From: Euglena gracilis | Taxonomy: Eukaryota > Euglenida > Euglenophyceae > Euglenales | Length of the DNA: 64,000 bases | Assembly: GCA_039621445.1 (NCBI GenBank) | Contig: CP154954.1 | Coordinates: 13,510,716 to 13,574,715 of the forward strand | Direction of reading: 5' to 3' | In this document: piece by piece, positions 54,911 through 64,000 of the stretch | Layout: every line of letters starts with the position of its first letter | Numbering within the stretch: position 1 is the stretch's first letter | The notes under the pieces: model-generated | Told to the model about the DNA's origin: nothing | What the model saw: only the letters and a program-made list of their open reading frames with translations | Databases searched by the model: none | Position numbers and translations under genes: made by a program

Positions 54911-56022
54911 ACGCCGACCATCCCATCTCGAGCACCACCGGGCCACATTGCCCATCATGCCCAGAGGGTCGCGGGTGTGGTTGCTGCATGTGTTTGGGTT
55001 TTAGAAAACGAAAGGGGTGCCTCAACCCGAGTCGAAGAGACGGGACTGGACGGGGCGAAGAGTTCTGTCCAGGGGATTCTACCTTAGGGGATCTAAGGGG
55101 ATAACCATTGGGGAGTGGTTGGGAGTGTGAGTTTTTCGCCCCTCCCAATTCAGATTTGAGACATCGTGAATTAAGTTTCCAGTTGGGGGTGTGAGTCCCG
55201 ACCCCTCCCATCTGGGTCATTGTGCATTTTGGTGTTTTGCTTCGGGAGCGTGTGTCACGGCCTCCCGAGAAAAGTGTCCCAGTGTTCAAGTCCAACAGTG
55301 GTAGAAAGTGGGAATTGTTCTTGTACCCTGTGTGTGCCGAGGCCCCAGGGTGGTGAGGAGAGTCGTGTATTTTGGGGACAGCCCTGTGAGTGTTCCGAAC
55401 CCAGGGGTTTATTTCTGTCAGTGGAGCTTATTTTTGTATATTTTTTTGGCCAACATGGAGTTTTTCCCAGTGTGTGTTTCGACCCCTGGGCGTTTTTGCT
55501 GTGGATTCTGCCAGTTGTCCTTGTATCCTTGTTTCATTCTTCCCCTCCCCATGCGAAGTCCAAACAACGGAATTTGCAAAGCCTCCGACAGGTGATCGGA
55601 GAAACCCCCCGGGACGAGTCTCGACCTCCCGAGGGACAAGACGGCGGTGGCCTTCGACGACGGAGCCGTATTTTTTGCAGCCGACCCATTATTCGCCTTA
55701 GACCAGATTCATTTCCTATTTTTGCATTGTATTCTGAGTCGTTCGGTTTCTTATTCCCCCCCTCGGGGTGGGTTTCGACGCCCCCGGAGGGGAGGAAGGG
55801 GGAAGGGGACGTCCCAGACGAGGGCAGTTTGACCCCCCCGGGCAAGTTTCCACCCTCGGGGGGGACGGACGGGACCCCCCCGGGGGGACGGACGGGACCC
55901 CCCCGGGGCGAATTTCGACCCAGGGGGACAGACGCCCCCCCCCCTTGGGGAAAAGGCCAAGGAAGTTCAGGCTGCACAGGAGTCGTTTATAAATTGCCCA
56001 GCAGTTTTTGTGGCGAGGGGAG
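54911..56022. other. 3' internal region of the 3.0-kb element
   Basis: Open frames of up to 281 aa here are low-complexity, Gly/Pro/Arg-rich near 55780-55960, and not supported as genes. Confidence 0.5.
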
Positions 56023-56484
56023 TGTGCGCAGCCTGAAGCAGGACCTGGGCGCAAACTTTTTGTGAATTAGGACTGAGCGCGCGCGCTGACATCTGGCGCC
56101 TGGCGCATTTTTTATATCTTTTTCACAGGCAACCCTCATGAGACAATTGCTGGGATGGCAGCCCCTGTTTATCGATTAAATTGATCAGGAGTTTCCCCTT
56201 GGTTGATAAAAAGGCTGGGTGTGACTTGCAACCCCCTGGCCTGGGTTCAGATTTGTGATTTGGCTGTGTTCAGGCTTCTTTTGGGGTGTGTGCTCCGACC
56301 CCCCCTTTTGGGGAGTTTGGCTTCAGATTTTGCTGGTTTCTGTGGGTAATTATGTGATTGTGCACGCTACGTTTCCCCATCTCCCCTGCCATTGGTGTTG
56401 GTGCCATGCCTGGGAAGAGGAAACATTGATACCAAAAGCGCAAGGGAGAGGGGGAAAAACCTGCGCCAACGGAGGTGGCGGACA
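56023..56484 (+). repeat. 3' LTR of the 3.0-kb element
   Basis: Partner of 53472-53933, of identical length. Confidence 0.85.
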
Positions 56485-56601
56485 GTTTTCAACATCAGTT
56501 AAGAACCAGGATCTCTTTCGCGATGTGAATGGTTGGAAATGTGGTTTAATACGGTTTTTTTTATTTAACTCCTCCGAAGTGTTTAAAATTCAACCCCTGA
56601 T

Positions 56602-56910
56602 CCCTCGAGGCAAACCGACAAAGGACGAAGGGACACCGAGGGCGAAGCACAATGGCCTTGTGAGCCCGAACGTCCCACATGAAAAGAAATTTTGTGTCCA
56701 AGAGCCCTCAGTCAGCAGGAAATGTGGGCCAGAGGGACGAGAGAGGGGGGCCACACTCAGGGGAAAGAAGCAACGACGCCTCGTCGGAGCTGCATCCTCA
56801 GCCAACTCCGGCGAGGCGAACCCAGCAGGGACACCAAACGGGGCACACCAATTACTTCGAGGGAGCACGAGGATCCTCTGGCTCTGCACTTTACGCTTGT
56901 GAGGGCTGCT
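56602..56910. mobile_element. Inverted-repeat (MITE-like) element, diverged copy 3
   Basis: Starts CCCTCGAGGCAAACCGAC and keeps GGGACACCGAGGGCGAAGC. The right end CTTCGAGGGAGCACGAGG and the following CACTTTACGCTTGTGAGG match the right side of copies 1 and 2. The central block (CAGCCAACTCCGGCGAGGC) is in the opposite orientation relative to those copies. Confidence 0.6.
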
Positions 56911-57069
56911 TGTACATTAAAACTAGGGAGGCGAGGACATTTTACAATTCACCTCGGCACCAAGTCGTTGATAATGGGCTGCAAAATCCTCCAAACCCCT
57001 CCACTGGACAATTTCACTTCTTGGGCAGAAAGGCCCAATTTTTTGAATTAACCAACTCCGTTAAGTGAA

Positions 57070-57830
57070 ACGGAACCCCGTCACCTGGGGCTTCAATCTT
57101 TCCTTGGCCAAATATTGTTTTGTGATGGACGCAATTGTGTCTGCAGTTATGGCCTGAAGAGGGGGTAGGAATTTGGCCTGGGGGGTTGGGGGTTGTGGCG
57201 GTCGACCATGGTCGGCCCACGGTCGCCTCGGTCGCACTCGGTCGTGGATCGGTCGATGTCAAAAAATGTGTGCCCAGGCAAGTTAGCGCAACATACACAC
57301 AAAAAGAGTTGCAAACATAAGGTATTTTGTTATTTTAGTGCCGACGAACAGTTGCCTACGGCGCTACATGGCAAGAAAAACTCAGTAGGACATACCCAGG
57401 GCGACCGAGGGCGACCGCAGCGACCGTGTGGGGTTGGTACACCCCTCCCACCCTCCATTTCCAAGAGGCTCACCACGCCTTCCCCCCCCCCCCTAGCCAG
57501 ACCCCCTCGCCACGCCACCTGTTACAATTTTGATTTTGCAACCATGGTACACCCCTCTTCCCCGCCATCTGAGACCCCCTCGCCACGCCATTTTCCCGAT
57601 ATTCCCCCCCCCTATTTGGACCCCCTCTCCACGGCGTACCAACCCCCCCCCTGGGCCGACCATGGTCACACTGGTGGTTCGTTTGATCTGTGCCAGGTCT
57701 GTGGATCGATGTAAAGAGAGGATTTGTGAGCAAAAAAAAATTGTATGTACAAATGTCATTGGACACAGACGCCTTTGCCAGCCCCAGGAGGGTTGTGAGT
57801 GGTTTCCAGATCTTTAAAGGCCCTTAGAAA
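57070..57830. other. Spacer with a weak inverted repeat
   Basis: GTCGACCATGGTCGGCCC near 57200 is mirrored by GGGCCGACCATGGTCAC near 57652. The sequence between is C-rich with no gene. Confidence 0.4.
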
Positions 57831-58450
57831 CGGCAGGGCCAATCCGTTGCACCTTATCTGGCCCAAAATGGCAGCCGGTTTCCTTTTTGACATGAAATGT
57901 TTTTCTTCGCACATTTTTTCCTAGATCCCTTTTTATAGTCTTGACTTTTTGGACTGGCACGTGCAATTTTCTGTCCTGTAAATTTTATTGAAAACCCAAA
58001 TGATTTACTATCTGGGATTGATAGAATAGATAGGCTGCAGGGTGGACTTTTTTGTGTTTTATTTTGAACCCCTATTTTACTAATTCCCTGATCACAGTGT
58101 TTAGATGATTATGCAAAATGTGTTGCGTTGGTGCCACCAGAAAAACATCGTCCAGGCAAATAAAAACCCATGTGCCCCTTTTTTTCCACAGTTTTTCGAA
58201 CGTTTTCATCACACTCATTAAAATTTGTTGCATCAAGTTTAACCAAAAGCAGCCTTCCTTGGAATTCCCAGGTCTACCCCCACACTGGATGCCTTAAGCG
58301 TGGCCTCAAGGCCTGGCCCACTGGGATGTGGAAATTGGCATCTTCGAAATCTATTTTGGCCGCCAACCGCCCTTTCTCCAGAACAGAAAAATGTGTGCCT
58401 AGCTTGGAACTGTTGATTTGGTTCCTTGCAGACGCTTATCAACAGTTTTC
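57830..58450 (-). pseudogene. Ty3/gypsy-like reverse transcriptase fossil with CLDD box
   Basis: The minus strand reads FEKLWKKRGTWVFICLDDVF, so the YxDD box survives as CLDD near 58150. Next are LNTVIRELVK and FKIKHKKVHP, then HLGFQ and VPVQKVKTIKRDLGK of the RT thumb side. Stops interrupt it. It is homologous to 19690-20350, where the later LRSF.RL part is better kept. The region upstream at 58250-58450 is poorly preserved. Confidence 0.6.
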
Positions 58451-58800
58451 CGCCCTTGCCGGTTCAGTGACCGTGCACAGAATGGGCTGTCCGCTAGGCT
58501 GAGTGAGTGAAAAAGGTCTCACGGCGCTCTGGTCAAAATTGGCACACCCACCTCAACAATTTCGTTTTTTTGTCGCTTTAGGTCCTTGAATTCAACCAGA
58601 ACCTGGGTTCCGACAGCAAAGTAAAACAGAAATTGGGAGGACGGCCAACTTTTGGGGGGTGCCTTGAAGCAGTAGGGGAGGGAGGAGGAAAATCCTGGTT
58701 AACTTTGTAAAAAGGGTAATGGGGAGGAGCGGAACAACTTCTCGAATTCTTCGTGTAATCCTTCTTGCTTGCCCTTTTTTCGAACAGAAATTGCCGTTTC
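58451..58800. other. Unassigned spacer before the LTR
   Basis: No feature supported. Confidence 0.4.
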
Positions 58801-59127
58801 GTGTACCAGGAGTATGCTTCTGTCCACTTCCGATGAGGAAATTAGGATGCAAGCAGATCCTATTAGGCTTTCCTAATGTGTGCTCCTTCTATCTCCACAG
58901 GTGATATTCTGTTATATTCTTATTCTTTGTTTGTTTTCCTTTTCTCTGGACCCCACTTAGTTAACCAGTCCGACCTCCCCGCATCGCTCTGTGCTTTGCT
59001 TGTTGGGAAGTTGGGAAAAGGGTTTTTTCTGTTACTCTGGTTCTCAGTTCCCAAGTAGGTGCGCCAAGGCGAAAGCGAAGGCTTTTTTTGGGGATTGGGA
59101 AAGGGAATTGGGAATCAGACGTAAGCT
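58801..59127 (+). repeat. 5' LTR of a family-V element
   Basis: 327 bp, GTGTACCAGGAGTATGC to CAGACGTAAGCT. It shares the CTTCCGATGAGGAA, AGCAGATCCTATTAGG and CTATCTCCACAGGT boxes with 18029-18328 and forms one subfamily with it. Confidence 0.8.
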
Positions 59128-59150
59128 TGGTAGCAGATTGGTTTGATCCC
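59128..59150 (+). other. Primer-binding site, initiator Met tRNA type
   Basis: TGGTAGCAGATTGG then TTTGATCC directly follow the LTR. Allowing a small gap, this matches the complement of the acceptor and T arm of eukaryotic initiator Met tRNA (TGGTAGCAGAGGATGG, TTTCGATCC), which shows that the flanking LTR is a 5' LTR. Confidence 0.7.
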
Positions 59151-59339
59151 TCGCTGACTGGCAGCGGGGAGCCCCTGCTCCGTTATTGCACGGTTGCAGC
59201 GTCAGCTTTAGGGTTCTCAACGTCTAAGCAGACGAGCAGGCTCCGGAAGGGTCTCTACGGTATCACCCGTTACAGCCCCTCTGGTGCCAACACAACTGAT
59301 TACTTTTGTGGGTTTTTTGCTGTTTTTGCAGTCAGAAAG

Positions 59340-60690
59340 ATGCAAAGCACAGGCCCCAACCATCAGTTGAACTAGGCCTTATTACAGGCGTCATTGCAAG
59401 ACATTGACCAAGAATCTGGGGATTGGAAGCTTTTATGTGAAACTGCTTCCAGTTCCCACGCCTATGAGGCACAAATGGGTTGGTTCAATTGTCACAATGG
59501 CAACATTTGTCATCATTGACAGTGGTCGGCGATGAGCCCTCCACATCATTGGATTCAGAGGCTAATGCGGCCTCTTCCGCACTCACCTTACCACAACGGG
59601 GGTATTGGCCTCTGTCTGCATCAACCGTGCTGCTGCGCACACCAGAGAGACCCGTGGTGGTTCCGTCACCTGGCTTCTCTGGTGTTGGTGGGCTAGAAAC
59701 ACCTGTTTCTTTCAACCACCACCAGCTCTCCCACCTGCAAGCCCTTACAGAGCTTTGCCATCACCACCCGGTCCTGGGTGTTATCCCACACTACCTTGGC
59801 AACCGGAGACTTGCCTAGTGGTACCGGAATTCTCTGGTACATCCCAACCCATGGACGGCTATGGGAATGACATTGGGGACCCCCTCACTGCTGAGGATGT
59901 GCAGGATATCGTTGCCCAGCTTCCAGGGGTCACCCCCTTGTGAGGCAGTTCAACCATGTGCAACAATGCGTTGCAGATTGTGCAACCGCACTAAACAAAG
60001 TGCTTCAGTTTGATGAGGACAACCAGAAACATGTCTTCACCAAGCTGGAATACTGCTGGAATTACTTGCAGGAAGTTGGCAAATACGGTCAGCGGAATTT
60101 CGAAAGTGCGGGTATTGACGTTGCAAACTTTCTGGATTCCTTTGACAAAATGTGCCAACAACTGGCACAAAACTTCCGGCAAATTAGTGAATGCATGCAT
60201 GAAGCGGAAATGCGGAATGACTCCAAGTTTATACACTTGCATGACTCACTACAACGACTATCAGGACAAACTGAGTCCTGTTCATCAATGTTGTTGCATT
60301 TGCAACAACAGTGGCATGCACGAGAGTCCTCGTCGGCAACAACCAGCGGTGGTGCATTTGTGTCTGTGGACCACTTAAACACCCTATCCGGCACTTTTTA
60401 TGAATCGCAACACCGCATTATGCAGTTGTGCAATGAAACGGAAACGTTTCGACAAATCCAGTCACACGCCAACGAGAATTTTGCTCCCCACACGTATGTG
60501 CGGCAGTTGTAGGAGCGACTTTCCAGTTTGGAACAGAAAACCTGCTATTGTGACGCGAATCAGGTTGGATTATCCAATCTGAGCGAAAACGTCGCGGAAG
60601 TACCACAACGGCAGGAGTCCATGCAATTGCAGTTGCATTCCGAAATTAGCGGTATTAACTCGGCCATTGCGGGCTTGCAACAAAGTGTGC
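59340..60690 (+). pseudogene. Family-V gag-like coiled-coil ORF, first part
   Basis: Starts MQSTGPNHQLN right after a TTTTTGCAG acceptor-like site; codon 12 is TAG. Coding-like text continues through several frames. MDGYGNDIGDPLTAEDVQDI near 59860 joins, by a one-base shift near 59940, the frame MRQFNHVQQCVADCATAL (59940-60512), which ends in TAG but reads on as ERLSSLEQKTCYCDANQVG. Long amphipathic helices (FTKLEYCWNYLQEVGKYG, VANFLDSFDKMCQQLAQ, HSEISGINSAIAGLQQS) suggest coiled coils, as in gag or a tail-fibre-like structural protein. No zinc knuckle is seen. Homologous fragments lie at 7611-7730 and 10790-11065. Confidence 0.55.
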
Positions 60691-61255
60691 GCGGTCCGAG
60701 GGTGCCCGCCCCAAGGTGGGGTCCCAAGGGGGCCCAAAAAGGCCACGAAGGGCCGGGAGGGGGCTCCAGGGCCCTCAAGGGCCTTTTGAGGCCTCCCTAG
60801 CCCCCAAGGGGGCCCCACAGACCGTTTGGAGCAAGCCAAGTGAAGGTAAAGGAGGGGGTAGGTTGAGGGGGCCAACAGGTAAACCCAAGGGGATGTGCAA
60901 GCCCCTCCGGGCTTTGCGCAAGCATGCGCACCCCCTTGATGGGCGCTTGGGATGGCGCAATTCATTTAGAAATTCGCAAAGTATACCAAGTAGCCCCCCC
61001 AGCTGTGGCCTCCCCCAATTGTACATTTTCTTGGGGTTTCCCCCTTGGTGATATAGCGGGGTAGGGGTGGGTGTTGGTGTAGCCGGAGATGTTGAATAAT
61101 GGGGGGAAGACATACTTTTGCCTCAACAAACGAACTTGAGTACTTGATGAATGAGAGTTGAACTTGAATTTTTAATTAATTCTTTCCTTGATTTGTCTTT
61201 TGCAATGCACAATTGAATGACAATGTGAGAACACAGTCGATAGAGTAAATGGGGC
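60691..61255. other. Probable insertion interrupting the gag-like ORF
   Basis: About 560 bp of GC-rich then AT-rich non-coding sequence separate two coiled-coil coding parts of one ORF. No terminal repeats or target duplication could be assigned. Confidence 0.4.
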
Positions 61256-62303
61256 TCAAATGCAAACCATCCTCGCAGGTTGCGCCACAAGGGGTCCCTT
61301 CACAGGGCACTCAGGAGGGGCAACCCTTACAAAACCTATTCCGCAACTTTCTAACCGAGTTCCGGACATTAGCGGTATTCAAACAGCTATTGGGGAACTC
61401 CAGACCCGGTATGCATCGGTGTCTACCAAAGTAACGGAAATGCAGTCACTGCTTGCAGGTTTCAGTTCCCGGATTACCGAGAAACCAGATTTCAAAGCAT
61501 TTTATGACAAAATGCCCACGGGTAATCATGAAACATGAAACCTTGCAAGATTTCTGCAACAGCATATTACGGCTTGAGGAATCAGTGAATCGGAATGCCC
61601 GATCCACGCAAGGTGAGAATACCAGGTTGGATGAGCAAATTTCTGCCTTGCTGGATAACCCACAACCCGGAAATTTCCCCGTGGGTACCACAACCGCGTT
61701 GTCGGATAACCCTGCACCGGTAGCACCCACCACCACAAAACCAAGGTGACACCACCTTTGCGAATTCTCTCAAACGCAGTGAAAGCATTAACGGGACAAC
61801 TGCAATCATTGGATGAGTCTCACTTGAAAATTGTCCAAGATGTTACCGTAATTTCCGAAAGGATTCTGCATTTGGATGACGTTTCCCGTTACCGCAAGCG
61901 TATTAGCGCTTTGGAGGAAGATGTTAACCATATTTTCGGCCAACTTCAACTCGTTGAGCATTTGGAACAAAGTCTGCATGACTTGTCTGTGGGTTTGGAC
62001 AATTTGTCCAACCAACAGCGGGTTTCACACCGCAATTCGGCAGTATGCATTGCTGAAGATGCGCCAAATGTTCCAGGGTCGTGTTTCCATAACCCGATTC
62101 TAGGTGCACATGCACCACCACCACCCGTGTCCTTCGTGTTACAATCCGCGATTCCGCGAATTGTGCCACCACTGGCCTTGCCCATAAGCCAAACCCAGTT
62201 TTCGGATAAATTTCCCATTATGGGAACCGAATTTTCGGAAAGCACGGCGATTCCCCTAGTCTACACCAAGAAATCCAAATTTCCATACTTGTGCGCAGAA
62301 TGA
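61256..62303 (+). pseudogene. Family-V gag-like coiled-coil ORF, second part
   Basis: Continues with SGIQTAIGELQTRYASVSTK, ENTRLDEQISALLDN, and from 61746 a 185-aa frame with ALTGQLQSLDESHLKIVQDV, YRKRISALEEDVNHIFGQL and VEHLEQSLHDLSVGLDNLS. All are heptad-like. The C-terminus turns Pro-rich (APPPPVSF) and ends at 62303. At least two frameshifts occur (near 61535 and 61745). Confidence 0.5.
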
Positions 62304-64000
62304 GCCAAACCCGTACCGGGGGTGGCCATATTCCGCGGGGCCTAATGTCAGAATCCTTTTAATTCGCACACAACTTTTGTCGTGAAAATGCCCGACGAAT
62401 ACGGAGTGTTTGCGTGATAAAACCCTGACCTCTTTTCACCATATTTTCATGAAAGTTCCAATTAGGATCAGCCTATGCTAGCGCAGGCGACAACGCCAAG
62501 GACTTCCTAGTTGGGTGTCAGGCGGGTGTATCTTCCTCTTGGAATTCGTTGATTATCTTTATTCTAACTCAAGATTCAAGCTATTTGATGGACACTGAAT
62601 GCATTGGTATTGGATAGTTTGAAGATTGAAGCAGGTATGTCCATCCGAAGGTGTCCTTTTGAAGAATTTTTCTACTGGTCTTTTCTAGTGCATCTGGACC
62701 ACTTTCAAAAATGTGGCATTTTCTCCAAAATTTGGTCCCCTGTGTATTAATTTTGAGGGCCACCATCTTGTTTGGCATGTCTTCTGCTGGGGGTCCTATT
62801 TTTATGTCTTTTTCTGAGCGTTATCAAGGTTTTCTGGTCGTGTTTTACAGTATTGTAACTTTTGCTGCCATTTCACAGAGCTCCATCTGCAGCTCTCTGT
62901 CTTTCGCCTGACGTTTTAAATACATTTTGGCCTTGCATTCCGTGTTTTCTTGCTTTTGTACTTACTTTCCTTCGCCTTCAAACTGCAATTCTGTAAATTG
63001 AACACATTGCATTGCATTGCGTCATGTTTTTTAGTGGTTCCACATTGCATGTCGTCTGTTTGTCTTTCATCCGTCATCCCTGACTCACAGGTTGAAGAGT
63101 GAAGAAACAGAAGATGAACCAAGAAGAGAGTAATGAAGTTAGGGTTTTCAGAATGTTTTTCTCAGGATCATGTGGTGTTTTGCGAAAGAAACACAGGACC
63201 CTGCCGCTGTAAATTGCATCTTCTTTGTTGCGACGTTTGCCTTTCCTTTGGTGCATTCAACAAGGTTGTTTCACTTGTTTGTTTTTGCCAAAAGAACTTT
63301 GGTTGTTCTGCGTTTCAGTTCTGAAAGCTTTCTGTTGAGACCACCCAGTTTGCGGAACACTTTTAGTGCCACAGGTGGAAACCAGTTTTGGTTCCCCAGG
63401 TGGGGACCAATTTTGGTGCCAAGGGTTTTTTTCTTGGGAAGGGGCGGGGGGGTGTTCAAAAGAAATTTATTGGTCCTTTTTATTTCCAGTCCAAAACTGA
63501 AGAGGAATTAGGCCGAATTCAATCCGTTTTTTTTCCAGAGTGGGGCTTTATGGGAGTGAATTCCCGGCAAGCCGGCTTTCGCACCGGTCGCCGGCAACAA
63601 AAACAGTTCAGTTTCTGTCTTTTACTCAATGAAAACGAACTTTTCATGCTCCGACAATTTACTCATTCAATTACGTGACACTTTTCGGCCTTGACTATTC
63701 CAGTACCGGAGTTCCTACTGCTCGCCGTTGAAGCGTCCGCCAGCATGGATGCTGTGATTAAACCTGTCGACCGCAGCCGTCGAGCGTAGTAAAAACCGGC
63801 GATGTTGGGCCGTGATGAATTTGCTCCACTTCGAATTTAGGCGCCCCCAGGTACACCGGAAGTAGGCCATATGTTGCATGCGCGACATACCCGTACACCG
63901 GAGAGTCCCTGTGTTACGGGTGTTTGCAACAGGGTTTGCGACCGGATTTTCGGTACCGGGATTCACCCTCACCAGAAAGTTCAGTATTCTGACAATAATC
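62304..64000. other. Unassigned right end
   Basis: No gene was recognised. A short tandem pair (AGTTTTGGTTCCCCAGGTGG and AATTTTGGTGCCAAGGG) lies near 63385-63425. Possibly internal sequence of the family-V element; its ORF2 and 3' LTR are not seen before the window ends. Confidence 0.4.

Larger units (their letters stand above)
53472..56484 (+). mobile_element. 3.0-kb non-autonomous LTR retrotransposon
   Basis: LTRs of 462 bp each (53472-53933 and 56023-56484) begin TGTGCGCAGCC and end GTGGCGGACA. They share most positions but differ by scattered substitutions. GGCGAGGGGAG before the second LTR is the polypurine tract, which sets the orientation. No TGG primer site follows the first LTR (GGTTTCACAATTG is there), and no target duplication is evident. 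The internal region has a repeat-bearing gag-like ORF and no pol. Confidence 0.82.

Noticed and set aside
55220-56065. 281-aa ORF in the 3.0-kb element
   Set aside because: Gly/Pro/Arg-rich low complexity that runs into the 3' LTR; no homology between strands or copies.
60691-61255. Solo LTR interrupting the gag-like ORF
   Set aside because: TG and CA dinucleotides can be found at plausible ends, but no target duplication or LTR relative supports it.
63715-63972. 85-aa minus-strand ORF at the right end
   Set aside because: No recognised motif; short and without context.

Overview
This window is eukaryotic, repeat-dominated DNA. There are no bacterial operons, no rRNA genes and no clearly intact host gene. 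It holds LTR retrotransposons with tRNA-complementary primer sites, a chromodomain-bearing Ty3/gypsy fossil, LINE debris, a tRNA-derived SINE family, inverted-repeat elements and several tandem arrays. Splice-site-like signals, moderate base composition and the gypsy type suggest an alga or another protist or early-diverging plant. The species cannot be fixed from the sequence.

Layout. 1-6970: tandem array of ~1107-bp units; one unit is interrupted by a 1718-bp LTR element with near-identical LTRs and a 4-bp target duplication. 7.6-18.3 kb: two nested members of one LTR family, called family V here. An inner element (9398-16128) sits inside the zinc-finger-like ORF of an outer one, flanked by the 6-bp duplication GAAGAC. 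Four SINE copies with a tRNA-Val(CAC)-like head lie in this part. 18.7-21.6 kb: SINE, a Ty3-like RT fossil and a Cys-rich ORF. 22.4-33.2 kb: a Ty3/gypsy chromovirus fossil whose gag is followed by a cytosine-C5 methyltransferase domain and then a retropepsin. The same element probably resumes at 32.1 kb with integrase and chromodomain. Between these lie LINE fragments in reverse orientation and the 3' part of a third family-V element carrying the only near-intact copies of its two unknown ORFs. 34.0-43.4 kb: a G-rich minisatellite split by a 7.9-kb LTR element that encodes a ~1000-residue Pro/Gln-rich repeat protein and has no visible pol. 43.4-49 kb: diverged repeats, a 1081-bp tandem duplication carrying an inverted-repeat element, and a 419-bp C-rich foldback element. 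49.4-53 kb: minus-strand coding debris with splice signals. 53.5-56.5 kb: a 3.0-kb non-autonomous LTR element. 56.6-58.5 kb: inverted-repeat element and RT fossil. 58.8-62.3 kb: 5' LTR, initiator-Met primer site and a coiled-coil gag-like pseudogene of family V. 62.3-64 kb: nothing recognisable.

How the parts relate. Nearly everything is mobile or derived from mobile DNA, and the nesting gives a relative order of insertion. Three points stand out. First, a gypsy polyprotein carries a DNA methyltransferase domain. Second, family V has no pol but carries conserved uncharacterised zinc-binding ORFs just upstream of the 3' LTR. Third, three unrelated non-autonomous LTR elements each have an ORF that opens inside the LTR and reads across the LTR end; in one of them the primer-binding site itself has been amplified into a coding tandem repeat.
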